Source: Acidimicrobiales bacterium (GTDB taxonomy: Bacteria > Actinomycetota > Acidimicrobiia > Acidimicrobiales > CADCSY01). Taken from it: DNA of 10,868 bases. Within the stretch, counting starts at the first letter, position 1, and each line of letters opens with the position of its first letter. A program made the position numbers and the translations under genes. Of the stretch, positions 1 through 5,855 are shown piece after piece. Location of the stretch: assembly GCA_030447125.1 (NCBI GenBank), contig JAUJLZ010000044.1, positions 1-10,868 of the forward strand. Reading direction: 5' to 3'. Under the pieces are notes generated by a model, which was not told the DNA's origin, did not search any database, and worked only from the letters and a program-made list of their open reading frames with translations.

Positions 1-5
1 GCGAG

Positions 6-28
6 GGTCGGTTGCCGACCGGCGCCGG
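6..28. other. Two adjacent inverted repeats upstream of fumC
   Basis: GGTCGG (6-11) pairs with CCGACC (15-20) around a three-base loop. A 10-bp palindrome CCGGCGCCGG (19-28) follows and abuts the predicted -10 hexamer of fumC. The first repeat could be the end of a terminator for a gene left of the window, or a regulator site. Short GC palindromes arise easily at this base composition, so the role is a guess. Confidence 0.3.
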
Positions 29-34
29 TAGCGT
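29..34 (+). promoter_or_regulatory. Predicted -10 element of fumC (TAGCGT)
   Basis: TAGCGT matches the actinobacterial TANNNT -10 pattern and ends seven bases before the ATG at 42. A transcript starting at the usual distance would begin at or next to the ATG, making a leaderless mRNA. No Shine-Dalgarno sequence lies between it and the ATG (only a run of C), which agrees. No convincing -35 is visible. Confidence 0.5.
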
Positions 35-41
35 CCCCCCG

Positions 42-1439
42 ATGCAGGCCGGGCCCAACGAGCAGCGGATCGAGCACGACACCATGGGTGACGTGGCTGT
101 GCCGCTGGCGTCCCGGTGGGGAGCTCAGACCCAGCGGGCGGTGCAGAACTTCCCCGTCTCGGGCCAGCGAGTCGAGGCCGGCCTGATCCGGGCCCTGGCC
201 CGCATCAAAGGGGCGGCGGCGGTGGTCAACGCCAGCCTGGGCGTCATCGACCCCGCGGTGGCCGGCGCCATCGCCGCCGCCGCTGACGAGGTCGTCCAGG
301 GCCGCTGGGACGACCAGTTCCCCGTCGACGTGTTCCAGACGGGCTCGGGCACGTCGTCGAACATGAACGTCAACGAGGTGCTGGCCTCACTGGCGGGCGA
401 GCGGCTGGGTCGGCCGGTCCATCCCAACGATGAGGTCAACGCCAGCCAGTCGAGCAACGACGTGTTCCCTTCGGCCATCCGCGTGGCTGCAGCCACGGCC
501 GTCACCACCGACCTGGTGCCGGCGCTCGCCCACCTCGCCGGCGCTCTGCGGGCCAAGTCGAGCGAGCTGAGCGAGGTGGTCAAGGCCGGGCGCACCCATC
601 TCATGGACGCCACCCCCGTGACCCTCGGCCAGGAGCTCGGGGGCTACGCCCGGGCGCTCGAGCTCGGCATCGAGCGCCTGGACGGGGTCCTGCCCCGGCT
701 CAGCGAGCTCCCGCTCGGGGGTACGGCGGTGGGCACGGGGCTCAACGCCCCCGAGGGCTTTGCCCCCCGGGTCGTCGCCCATGTGGGCGAGGTGCTCGGT
801 CTCCCCCTCACCGAGGCCCGGGACCACTTCGAGGCTCAGGGGGGACAGGACGTCCTGGTCGAGTGTTCCGGCGTGTTGCGGGTGATCGGCGTGTCGCTGA
901 TCAAGGTGGCCAACGATCTGCGCTGGATGGCCAGCGGGCCCCGGACCGGCCTGGCCGAGATCCGCCTACCCGACCTCCAACCCGGCTCGTCGATCATGCC
1001 CGGCAAGGTCAACCCGGTGGTGCCCGAAGCGGTGTGCCAGGTGGTGGCCCAGGTGGTGGGCAACGATGCCGCCGTGGCCTTCGCCGGCGCCTCCGGCAGC
1101 TTCGAGCTCAACGTGATGCTCCCGGTCATGGCCCGCAACCTGCTCGAGTCGACGCGGCTGCTGGCGGCGGTGAGCCGCCTGCTGGCCGACTCCTGCGTGG
1201 CCGGCATCGTCGCCGACGAGGACCGATGCCGGGCCTACGCCGAGTCGTCGCCGGCGGTGGCGACGGCGCTGAACCCGGTGCTGGGCTACGAACGCACCGC
1301 CCGGGTCGTCAAGGAGTGCCAGCGCAGCGGCCGCTCGGTGCGGGCAGTGGTCCTGGAGTGGGGATGGATGACCGGCGACGAGCTCGACCGAGCTCTCGAC
1401 GTGCTGGCCCTCACCCGCAGCGGTGTCAACCTCGGCTGA
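42..1439 (+). CDS. fumC: Class II fumarate hydratase (fumarase C)
   Basis: This 465-residue protein interconverts fumarate and (S)-malate in the TCA cycle, as a cytosolic homotetramer free of iron-sulfur clusters. The N-terminal RIEHDTMG block is typical of FumC. Residues 101-109 read GSGTSSNMN, the first conserved substrate-binding segment. His186 lies in [10 protein letters not shown]. The superfamily signature [11 protein letters not shown] is at 315-325, with the mobile-loop catalytic serine at about Ser317. The length matches the family norm of about 460-470. The GSGTSSNMN and [11 protein letters not shown] forms and overall fit favour fumarase over aspartase or argininosuccinate lyase. 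The ATG at 42 was chosen over an in-frame TTG at 12 because the extra ten residues are not FumC-like and because TAGCGT lies just upstream. It ends 20 bp from the stop of the convergent small acidic gene. Confidence 0.96.
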   Translation: MQAGPNEQRIEHDTMGDVAVPLASRWGAQTQRAVQNFPVSGQRVEAGLIRALARIKGAAAVVNASLGVIDPAVAGAIAAAADEVVQGRWDDQFPVDVFQTGSGTSSNMNVNEVLASLAGERLGRPVHPNDEVNASQSSNDVFPSAIRVAAATAVTTDLVPALAHLAGALRAKSSELSEVVKAGRTHLMDATPVTLGQELGGYARALELGIERLDGVLPRLSELPLGGTAVGTGLNAPEGFAPRVVAHVGEVLGLPLTEARDHFEAQGGQDVLVECSGVLRVIGVSLIKVANDLRWMASGPRTGLAEIRLPDLQPGSSIMPGKVNPVVPEAVCQVVAQVVGNDAAVAFAGASGSFELNVMLPVMARNLLESTRLLAAVSRLLADSCVAGIVADEDRCRAYAESSPAVATALNPVLGYERTARVVKECQRSGRSVRAVVLEWGWMTGDELDRALDVLALTRSGVNLG

Positions 1440-1459
1440 CCGATGGGCGTGGCCTTCGC

Positions 1460-1783
1460 TCAGGTGCGACGGCGCACGCTCTCCTCCCGCTCTTCGTCGA
1501 GCGGATCTTTGAACTGGGAGGGGCCACCTGAGCGCTCGGGCCCCATGCCGGCAGAGCCGGGGGCGGCGTCGGAGGGCGGTGCCCCCGGGTCGGGCCACTC
1601 CCCACCGCCCCGGCGGTTCCCGGGGCCCACGTTCTGCTGCTCGACCACCTCGTCATCGGCGTCGTCGGACAGATCTAGCGGCTCACTGACCACCATCTCG
1701 TCGATGGGCTGGTTGGAGGGCTGGGCCTGGTCTCCGGGCACGGCGTCGGGAGGGCGTTGGTCGGGGAGTTCGTCGTCAGGCAC
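1460..1783 (-). CDS. Small acidic hypothetical protein, third gene of the oxidoreductase operon
   Basis: This is a 107-residue protein that I do not recognise. The GTG start shares one base with the TAG stop of the oxidoreductase (GTAGTG), which implies translational coupling. I chose this start because the open frame upstream of it only shadows the oxidoreductase. The sequence is rich in Asp, Glu, Pro and Gly and has no membrane segment or signal peptide. An acidic stretch at about 34-48 (EPLDLSDDADDEVVE) is followed by QQNVGPGNRRGGGEWPDP, then a Pro/Gly/Ser-rich linker, and a charged tail (FKDPLDEEREESVRRRT) that may form a short helix. It is probably largely disordered. Coupling to a Rieske protein suggests an accessory or adaptor role, but this is inference. 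A chance open frame is possible, although the GTAGTG overlap and protein-like composition favour a real gene. Confidence 0.62.
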   Translation of the reverse strand: MPDDELPDQRPPDAVPGDQAQPSNQPIDEMVVSEPLDLSDDADDEVVEQQNVGPGNRRGGGEWPDPGAPPSDAAPGSAGMGPERSGGPSQFKDPLDEEREESVRRRT

Positions 1784-3321
1784 TACTGCTCCTCGGGATC
1801 GATGGGCACGGGGGCGAGGTCGGCGACGGCGGGGCCGTAGAGGACGACGCCCTCGCAGTCGAAGCGAGAGCCGTGACAGGGGCAGTCCCAGGTGGTCTCG
1901 GCCGGGTTCCACTGGACGGTGCAGCCCAGGTGGGTGCACACCGCTGACACCGCCGCCAGGCTGCCGTCGGGCCGGCGGTAGGCCGCCACATCGTCGCCGC
2001 CCACGTTGACCAAGCCTCCCTGTCCGGGAGCCAGCTCCTCGGCAGGGGGGGAGCCCATGCGGGACAGGTGGTCCTTCACGAAGCGCTTGCCCACGTCGAG
2101 GTTCTCCGAGACGAACTCCTTGGCCGAGGCCTTGGCATCGACCCGGGTGGCGTCGAACACCTCGGCCCAGGGGTTGGCCCGGCCCACGAGGAGGTCGGCC
2201 AGGACCATCCCCGCCGCCGTGCCGTTGCTCATGCCCCACTTCTTGAAGCCCGTGGCCACGTGCACGCGCCGGCTTCGGGGGGAGCGGCCCACGTAGGGGA
2301 CCGAGTCGACGGGGACGTAGTCGTGCGCCGACCACCGGTAGTCGATCGAGCGGATGGGGAAGGTGGTGCGCGCCCAGGATTCCAGGTTGGCGTAGTACTG
2401 CTCGGTGTCGCCGCCCTGGCCCACCTTGTGGCTCTCACCCCCGAGGATGAGTCCCACCTCCCCGCCGGGTCCGTCGAGGTGCACGGGGCGCACCGACCGC
2501 GTGGGCGAGTCGGCCCCCAGGTACATGCCCTCGGGCACGTCGCCGTCGATCCGCACGGCCATGGCGTAGGACATCATGGGATGGGCCTTGGCGAAGAACC
2601 CGCCCAAGTCGATGAAGGGCAGCAGGGTGGCTACCACCACGTCGCCAGCGACGACCTCGCCGCCCTCGGCGCGCACGGTCGGCCGCTCGCCGGCCTCGTC
2701 GACGTCGCTGGCCCGGGTCATCTCGAAGAGGTGCGAGCCGTCGCCGGGGATGGCTGCGGCCAAGGCCAGGCAGTAGCGGCGGGGATGGAACTGGGCCTGG
2801 TCCTCGAAGCGGATGGCCGCCTCGATCGGATAGGGCAGGGCGGTGTCCTCGGTGTAGGACGCGGGCAGGCCCAGCGTGGTGGCCGCCTCCACCTCGGCGG
2901 CGATGTCGGCCCGACGGGGCGTCTCGGTGGTGTAGGTGAAGGCGGGCTGTCGCTCGAACTGGCAGTCGATGTCGAGCTGGTCGACCAGGGCGGCCACCTG
3001 AGCGAGGGCGGCCTGGTTGGCCTGGGCGTACTGGTGGGCCTTGTCCTCGCCGTGGCTGTTGATCAGCTCGGCGTAGGTGAGGCCGTGCAGCGAGGTCACC
3101 TTGGCCGTGGTGTAGCCGGTGGTGCCAGAGGCCACCCGATCGGCCTCGACCAGCGCGACGCTGGCCCCGGCCCGCTTGAGCAGCAGCGCGGTGGTCAGCC
3201 CGGTGATGCCACCGCCGATGACGGCGACGTCGACCTCGACCCGTCCGGCTAGGCGGGGGTAGGACGAAGGGTCGGTTGTGCCCACCCAGTGCGAGGGATG
3301 GCGCAGGCCGAGAGAGCCCAT
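1783..3321 (-). CDS. FAD-dependent oxidoreductase with C-terminal Rieske [2Fe-2S] domain
   Basis: This 512-residue protein has an N-terminal DadA/glycine-oxidase-like FAD domain. The dinucleotide motif VIGGGITG is at about 34-41 and the ribose-binding acid is Glu59 (LVEAD). A SGTTGYTTAKVTSLHG segment (about 66-81) is typical of the YhfW-like subfamily. The C-terminal Rieske domain has CTHLGC (Cys462, His464, Cys467) and CPCHGSRF (Cys480, Cys482, His483). Cys462, His464, Cys480 and His483 would bind the cluster, and Cys467 with Cys482 would form the usual disulfide. By family knowledge it oxidises an amine or amino-acid-like substrate and passes electrons from flavin to the cluster. The substrate is unknown. 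No signal peptide is seen, so it is likely cytosolic. GGGAAAGGAAGG lies 3-14 bases before the ATG. It sits 18 bp after the DUF4383 gene and overlaps the next gene by one base. Confidence 0.92.
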   Translation of the reverse strand: MGSLGLRHPSHWVGTTDPSSYPRLAGRVEVDVAVIGGGITGLTTALLLKRAGASVALVEADRVASGTTGYTTAKVTSLHGLTYAELINSHGEDKAHQYAQANQAALAQVAALVDQLDIDCQFERQPAFTYTTETPRRADIAAEVEAATTLGLPASYTEDTALPYPIEAAIRFEDQAQFHPRRYCLALAAAIPGDGSHLFEMTRASDVDEAGERPTVRAEGGEVVAGDVVVATLLPFIDLGGFFAKAHPMMSYAMAVRIDGDVPEGMYLGADSPTRSVRPVHLDGPGGEVGLILGGESHKVGQGGDTEQYYANLESWARTTFPIRSIDYRWSAHDYVPVDSVPYVGRSPRSRRVHVATGFKKWGMSNGTAAGMVLADLLVGRANPWAEVFDATRVDAKASAKEFVSENLDVGKRFVKDHLSRMGSPPAEELAPGQGGLVNVGGDDVAAYRRPDGSLAAVSAVCTHLGCTVQWNPAETTWDCPCHGSRFDCEGVVLYGPAVADLAPVPIDPEEQ

Positions 3322-3324
3322 GTG

Positions 3325-3336
3325 CCTTCCTTTCCC
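3325..3336 (-). promoter_or_regulatory. Ribosome binding site of the Rieske oxidoreductase
   Basis: On the minus strand GGGAAAGGAAGG precedes the ATG at 3321. The GGGAAAGG part has about seven bases of spacing, while GGAAGG has only three. It fills most of the 18-bp gap after the DUF4383 stop, so the gene is translated from its own site within the operon. Confidence 0.55.
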
Positions 3337-3339
3337 TGC

Positions 3340-3819
3340 TCAGCGCCGGCGGGCGGGCAGGACGGCGATGACCAAGCCGGTCAGGGCGCTGGCCAGGTGG
3401 AACCAGTTGTCGGCGGTGTTCAGCGACAGGAAGTTGATCTCGGTGTTGTCGACGGCGAACAGGCCGTAGACAAAGGCTGCGGCGTAGCCGACGAAGAGCA
3501 CGGCGCCGTAGGTGCGGGCACCGGCGAGCGTCCACCACAGGGCCAGGCCCAGGAGGCCGAGCACCAGGTGCACGACGTTGTGGGCCGGGTTGATCTCCAG
3601 GCCGAGGAGGAACTGGTTGGTGTCCCGGGCGAAGAAGTCGTCGAAGCCGGTGATGAAGAACCCGAGCACGCCGGCGGCGACGAAGGCCAGGCCGACGATC
3701 AGGGCCAGGTACTGGCTGGGGGCCCGACTCGACCTCGTGCTCCTGGTCGTGCGGGTCGTCGTGGTCCCAGACGGCGCAGCCGAGGTCCGGAAGGTGTGCG
3801 GTTGGTTGTTTGTGGCCAT
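3340..3819 (-). CDS. DUF4383 four-helix membrane protein
   Basis: This 159-residue integral membrane protein belongs to DUF4383, a family of unknown function common in actinobacteria. Four hydrophobic helices are visible at about 37-57, 80-98, 104-122 and 137-155. The family marks are NPAHNVVHLVLG (77-88) between helices 1 and 2 and NTADNWFHLASA (134-145) entering helix 4. The two His-containing repeats suggest an internally duplicated two-helix unit. The first 36 residues form a hydrophilic tail unusually rich in Thr, Ser and Arg, which is probably cytoplasmic and variable. AGGAG lies five bases before the ATG. It is the first gene of the operon with the Rieske oxidoreductase, so a membrane role in the same redox or stress response is possible. 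The histidines could bind metal or heme, but nothing proves it. Confidence 0.88.
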   Translation of the reverse strand: MATNNQPHTFRTSAAPSGTTTTRTTRSTRSSRAPSQYLALIVGLAFVAAGVLGFFITGFDDFFARDTNQFLLGLEINPAHNVVHLVLGLLGLALWWTLAGARTYGAVLFVGYAAAFVYGLFAVDNTEINFLSLNTADNWFHLASALTGLVIAVLPARRR

Positions 3820-3823
3820 GGGG

Positions 3824-3832
3824 TCTCCTCTT
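3824..3832 (-). promoter_or_regulatory. Ribosome binding site of the DUF4383 gene
   Basis: AAGAGGAGA on the minus strand precedes ATG 3819, with five bases between AGGAG and the ATG. This is a classical leadered start, unlike several nearby genes that appear leaderless. Confidence 0.6.
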
Positions 3833-3848
3833 CTTGGTGGGCGGGCTC

Positions 3849-3876
3849 ACCCTGCCCCGCTGTGGCCGGGGGCCAA
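3849..3876 (-). promoter_or_regulatory. Possible promoter of the DUF4383-oxidoreductase operon
   Basis: On the minus strand TTGGCC (3871-3876) and CAGGGT (3849-3854) are separated by 16 bases and lie 29 bases before the DUF4383 ATG. The -35 is fair, but the -10 lacks the first T of TANNNT. It is offered as the best candidate in the divergent region, with low certainty. Confidence 0.25.
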
Positions 3877-3901
3877 CCGCGCGGCCGACGGGAGCGGGCG
3901 G

Positions 3902-3907
3902 TACCGT
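3902..3907 (+). promoter_or_regulatory. Predicted -10 element of the 3946 gene (TACCGT)
   Basis: TACCGT fits TANNNT and lies 38 bases before the ATG at 3946, leaving room for a leader of about 30 bases that carries an AGGAGG site (3930-3935). Four of its six bases lie inside the palindrome at 3904-3919. No clear -35 is seen. Confidence 0.4.
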
Positions 3908-3919
3908 CGGCGCCGACGG
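3904..3919. promoter_or_regulatory. Perfect 16-bp palindrome, candidate operator
   Basis: CCGTCGGCGCCGACGG equals its own reverse complement, with no loop. It overlaps the predicted -10 and start-site region of the rightward gene and lies in the only divergent region shared with the DUF4383-oxidoreductase operon. A dimeric repressor bound here could block one or both promoters. The role is inferred from position and symmetry. GC-rich DNA makes short palindromes common, but a perfect 16-mer in a 126-bp divergent gap is less expected. Confidence 0.4.
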
Positions 3920-3945
3920 CGTCGAGCACAGGAGGAAGCAGGACC

Positions 3946-4440
3946 ATGGGTGTCTCGGGGTGGCTCTACCGGTTGGTGCTGCTGTTGCACATCCTCACCG
4001 TGGTGGTCGCCTTCGGCAGTCTCATCACCAACGAGGTCTACGCCCGGCTGGCACGGGAGCGGGGTGGGTCCGAGGGGCTGGCCATCGGGGAGGCCAGCGC
4101 GACGGTGACCAAGCGGCTGGCCCAGGGTTCGTTCTATGCCGTGCCCGTCCTCGGCATCCTCCTGGTGGTCCTGAGCGATGGTGCCATCGGGTTCGAAGAG
4201 CCGTGGATCAGCCTGTCGTTCCTGCTCTACATCGCCGCCGCAGTGGTCCTGCTGGCCGTACTGGTCCCCACCCGGCGACGGGCCAACGCCTTGGCCGCGG
4301 CGGCGGTGACGGGCCGACCCTCCGGCAACGAGGAGGGGACCGGGCAGCGCCAAGACAAGAAGCTCGCTACCTACAGCGCCGTCTTCAACCTCCTCTTCGT
4401 CGCCCTCCTCGCCCTCATGATCTTCAAGCCAGGCGCATAG
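3946..4440 (+). CDS. Small four-helix membrane protein, DUF2269-like
   Basis: This 164-residue protein has four hydrophobic segments at about 7-28, 61-79, 88-107 and 141-160, with no cleavable signal. The first helix contains LLLHILTVVVAFGS with His15, like the LH-x(n)-G pattern of DUF2269 and related small membrane proteins. A hydrophilic Gly/Glu/Gln/Lys loop (about 121-140) separates helices 3 and 4. The function is unknown. The open frame runs further upstream, but ATG 3946 is the right start because it follows AGGAGG by ten bases and begins the membrane-protein composition. It is divergent from the DUF4383 gene and shares with it the region carrying the 16-bp palindrome. It ends 11 bp from the stop of the convergent gene. 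The family assignment is tentative; the reality of the gene is not in much doubt. Confidence 0.8.
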   Translation: MGVSGWLYRLVLLLHILTVVVAFGSLITNEVYARLARERGGSEGLAIGEASATVTKRLAQGSFYAVPVLGILLVVLSDGAIGFEEPWISLSFLLYIAAAVVLLAVLVPTRRRANALAAAAVTGRPSGNEEGTGQRQDKKLATYSAVFNLLFVALLALMIFKPGA

Positions 4441-4451
4441 CGGCGACGCCC

Positions 4452-4940
4452 TCAGCCCAGGGCGGGGGTTCCGTCGTAGGCTGCGGGGTCGCCGCGGCCG
4501 GGGATGGCGGGGCGGCTCCAGCTCATGGCCTGCGACAGCCGGTCGGTGAGGTCGCGCCACTGTTGGGGGTGCCACCCCTCGGCCATCCCGGCGACGCTGA
4601 GGTCCTGGCGGATGTGCACCAACGCCGGGAGTCGTTCCAAGCCCAACGCCTTGACGGCCTCGCGGTCGGGATCGGCAAAGGTGAGGAACTCCTGGGCGTA
4701 GGGGCCGAGGAACTGGCGAGCCTCGTCACCCGTGCAGGTGATGAGGATGGCCACGCGGCAGTCGGCCTGGTCGTAGACGCGAAAGATCCGGGCCACGGTG
4801 GGCAGCAGCCAGGCGCTCTCGGAGGTGAAGGGGTCGAGGGCAGCGAGCACCAGGTGGAAGGTGGTGAGCCACTGCTCCAGCGGGTGGGCCGTCCCGTTGA
4901 GTGGGGCCAGGGCCACATCGGCAGGAGCGTCGGTGGGCAC
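4452..4940 (-). CDS. Hypothetical protein, possible thioredoxin-like fold without CXXC
   Basis: This is a 162-residue soluble protein with no membrane segment, from a family I cannot name. Its order resembles a thioredoxin fold: a helical N-terminal half with WLLPTVARIFRVYDQ (44-58), a hydrophobic strand CRVAILITCTG (61-71), a helix, then FLTFADPDREAVKALGLERLPALVHI (85-110). In that last stretch LPALVHI looks like the cis-proline strand of thioredoxins. An AGMAEGWHPQQWRDLTDRL helix follows (118-135). There is no CXXC: the two cysteines, Cys61 and Cys69, lie eight apart in or near the strand. It would therefore not be an ordinary disulfide reductase. The GTG at 4940 is seven bases after a TACCTT hexamer and has no Shine-Dalgarno site, indicating a leaderless mRNA. 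It is divergent from the eIF2B-like gene across 88 bp. The fold is an inference. Confidence 0.72.
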   Translation of the reverse strand: MPTDAPADVALAPLNGTAHPLEQWLTTFHLVLAALDPFTSESAWLLPTVARIFRVYDQADCRVAILITCTGDEARQFLGPYAQEFLTFADPDREAVKALGLERLPALVHIRQDLSVAGMAEGWHPQQWRDLTDRLSQAMSWSRPAIPGRGDPAAYDGTPALG

Positions 4941-4947
4941 TCCGATG

Positions 4948-4953
4948 AAGGTA
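4948..4953 (-). promoter_or_regulatory. Predicted -10 element of the 4452-4940 gene (TACCTT)
   Basis: On the minus strand TACCTT is followed by seven bases and the GTG start at 4940. The spacing predicts transcription starting at the start codon, and no Shine-Dalgarno sequence is present. It shares the 88-bp divergent region with the promoter at 5017. Confidence 0.5.
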
Positions 4954-5016
4954 GCGCGCCCTCCCTGGGGCCAGAAAGTTGAAGGAGACGACGCCGTTCC
5001 CCCGGCGTCCGATCGC

Positions 5017-5022
5017 TAGGGT
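5017..5022 (+). promoter_or_regulatory. Predicted -10 element of the eIF2B-like gene (TAGGGT)
   Basis: TAGGGT fits TANNNT and is followed by six bases and the GTG at 5029. There is no Shine-Dalgarno site, so a leaderless transcript is likely. The divergent partner promoter is at 4948-4953. Confidence 0.5.
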
Positions 5023-5028
5023 CGAGTC

Positions 5029-5826
5029 GTGCACCCCGTCGAGCGGCTGCGCTCCCTGGCCCGGGCCGGGCCCCTGGAGCACGCAGTCCTGGTGCGCGAG
5101 GGGGCGGTCGCCCTGGGCGCGCTCGCCGGTGACCCTGCCGGGCTCTTGCTCTCGTGCCGGCGGCTCCTCCAGCACCACCCGGCGTCGGGTCCACTGCGGT
5201 GGTTGTGCGCCCGCGTGCTCGCCAGCCACGAGCCCCGCAGGGAAGCCTGGCGCTGCGTGCAGGAGATCGACGACGATCCCACCGCCGGGCAGCTCCGAAC
5301 CGAGCTCCCCGAGGCCGGGCTGGTCGTCGTCCTCGGTTGGCCCGAGGTCGTGAGTGAGGCCCTGGCTCGCCGAGGGGACCTCCGCCCGTTGGTGATCGAC
5401 GCCCTGGGCGAGGGCGCCCAGCTCGCCCGCCGCCTGTGGGACATCGGGTTGGAGGCCGTCGAGGTCGACGAGGGGGGCTTGGGAGCAGCGGTGGCGGCGG
5501 CGGAGCTGGTCGTGCTGGAGGCGGGGGCAGTCGGACCGGAGGGCTTCGTGGCCGTCCCCGGGGCCCGGGCGGCCGCCGCCGTGGCCCGCTGCGCCGATCT
5601 CCCCGTGTGGTTGGTGGCCGGCGTCGGGCGGCGGCTTCCTCCAGGGCTGTGGTCGTCCCTCGTCGCCAGCCTCGGCGCCCGCGCCGGTGACGAGCCGTGG
5701 GCGGCCGAGGAGGAGGTCGTCCCGCTCGACCTGGTCGACGTGGTCGTCCGCCCGTCGGGGCTCGTCGACGTGACCGACCTCACGTCCAGCCCGCCTGACT
5801 GCCTCGAGGTCCCCGAGCTCCTGTAG
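5029..5826 (+). CDS. eIF2B/MtnA-like protein, probably non-catalytic
   Basis: This is a 265-residue protein. An all-helical N-terminal part (about 1-90) is followed by a Rossmann-like half matching the eIF2B alpha/beta/delta and methylthioribose-1-phosphate isomerase superfamily. Segments in family order are LVVVLGWPEVV (98-108, at the place of THGYSxxV/THCNAG), LRPLVIDALGEGAQLARRLWDIGLEAV (118-144, like VxVxExRPxxxGxxLAxxLxxxGI), and AELVVLEAGAVGPEGFVAVPG (158-178, like VDxVLVGADxVxxNGxVVNKxGT). ADLPVWLVAG and the tail VPLDLVDVVVRPSGLVDV follow. The isomerase Cys is missing and the GAD aspartate is replaced (EAGA, 164-167). It therefore looks like a ligand-binding or regulatory relative rather than an isomerase. 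Bacteria have no eIF2, so a translation role is not implied. It starts at a GTG with an apparently leaderless promoter and is followed after 29 bp by the hydrolase. Confidence 0.75.
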   Translation: MHPVERLRSLARAGPLEHAVLVREGAVALGALAGDPAGLLLSCRRLLQHHPASGPLRWLCARVLASHEPRREAWRCVQEIDDDPTAGQLRTELPEAGLVVVLGWPEVVSEALARRGDLRPLVIDALGEGAQLARRLWDIGLEAVEVDEGGLGAAVAAAELVVLEAGAVGPEGFVAVPGARAAAAVARCADLPVWLVAGVGRRLPPGLWSSLVASLGARAGDEPWAAEEEVVPLDLVDVVVRPSGLVDVTDLTSSPPDCLEVPELL

Positions 5827-5843
5827 CGAAACGGGGGACGGGG

Positions 5844-5849
5844 TAGGTC
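5844..5849 (+). promoter_or_regulatory. Possible -10 element of the dienelactone hydrolase (TAGGTC)
   Basis: TAGGTC lies six bases before the ATG at 5856, the spacing seen for the other predicted leaderless starts, but its last base is C instead of T. A purine-rich GGGGGACGGGG just upstream (5833-5843) might instead act as a distant ribosome site. Transcription from the eIF2B-like gene could also continue across the 29-bp gap. Confidence 0.3.
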
Positions 5850-5855
5850 GGGCCC

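Noticed and set aside
12..41. In-frame TTG start for fumC
   Set aside because: It adds ten residues that do not resemble fumarase N termini, and it would lie upstream of the predicted -10 element.
1784..2335. Upstream extension of the small acidic gene as a 291-residue frame
   Set aside because: The extended part is an Arg/Pro-rich shadow of the oxidoreductase. Protein-like composition begins only at the GTG at 1783.
2068..3252. A 394-residue open frame on the plus strand opposite the Rieske oxidoreductase
   Set aside because: It is dominated by Gly, Val, His and Asp without motifs and is explained by codon bias of the minus-strand gene.
3289..3945. Upstream extension of the 3946 membrane protein to 383 residues
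   Set aside because: This part is antisense to the DUF4383 gene and has shadow composition. The AGGAGG before ATG 3946 and the membrane helix start there.
4448..4463. Small hairpin GCCCT/AGGGC at the stop of the 4452 gene
   Set aside because: Five base pairs with a six-base loop is weak and expected by chance at this GC content.
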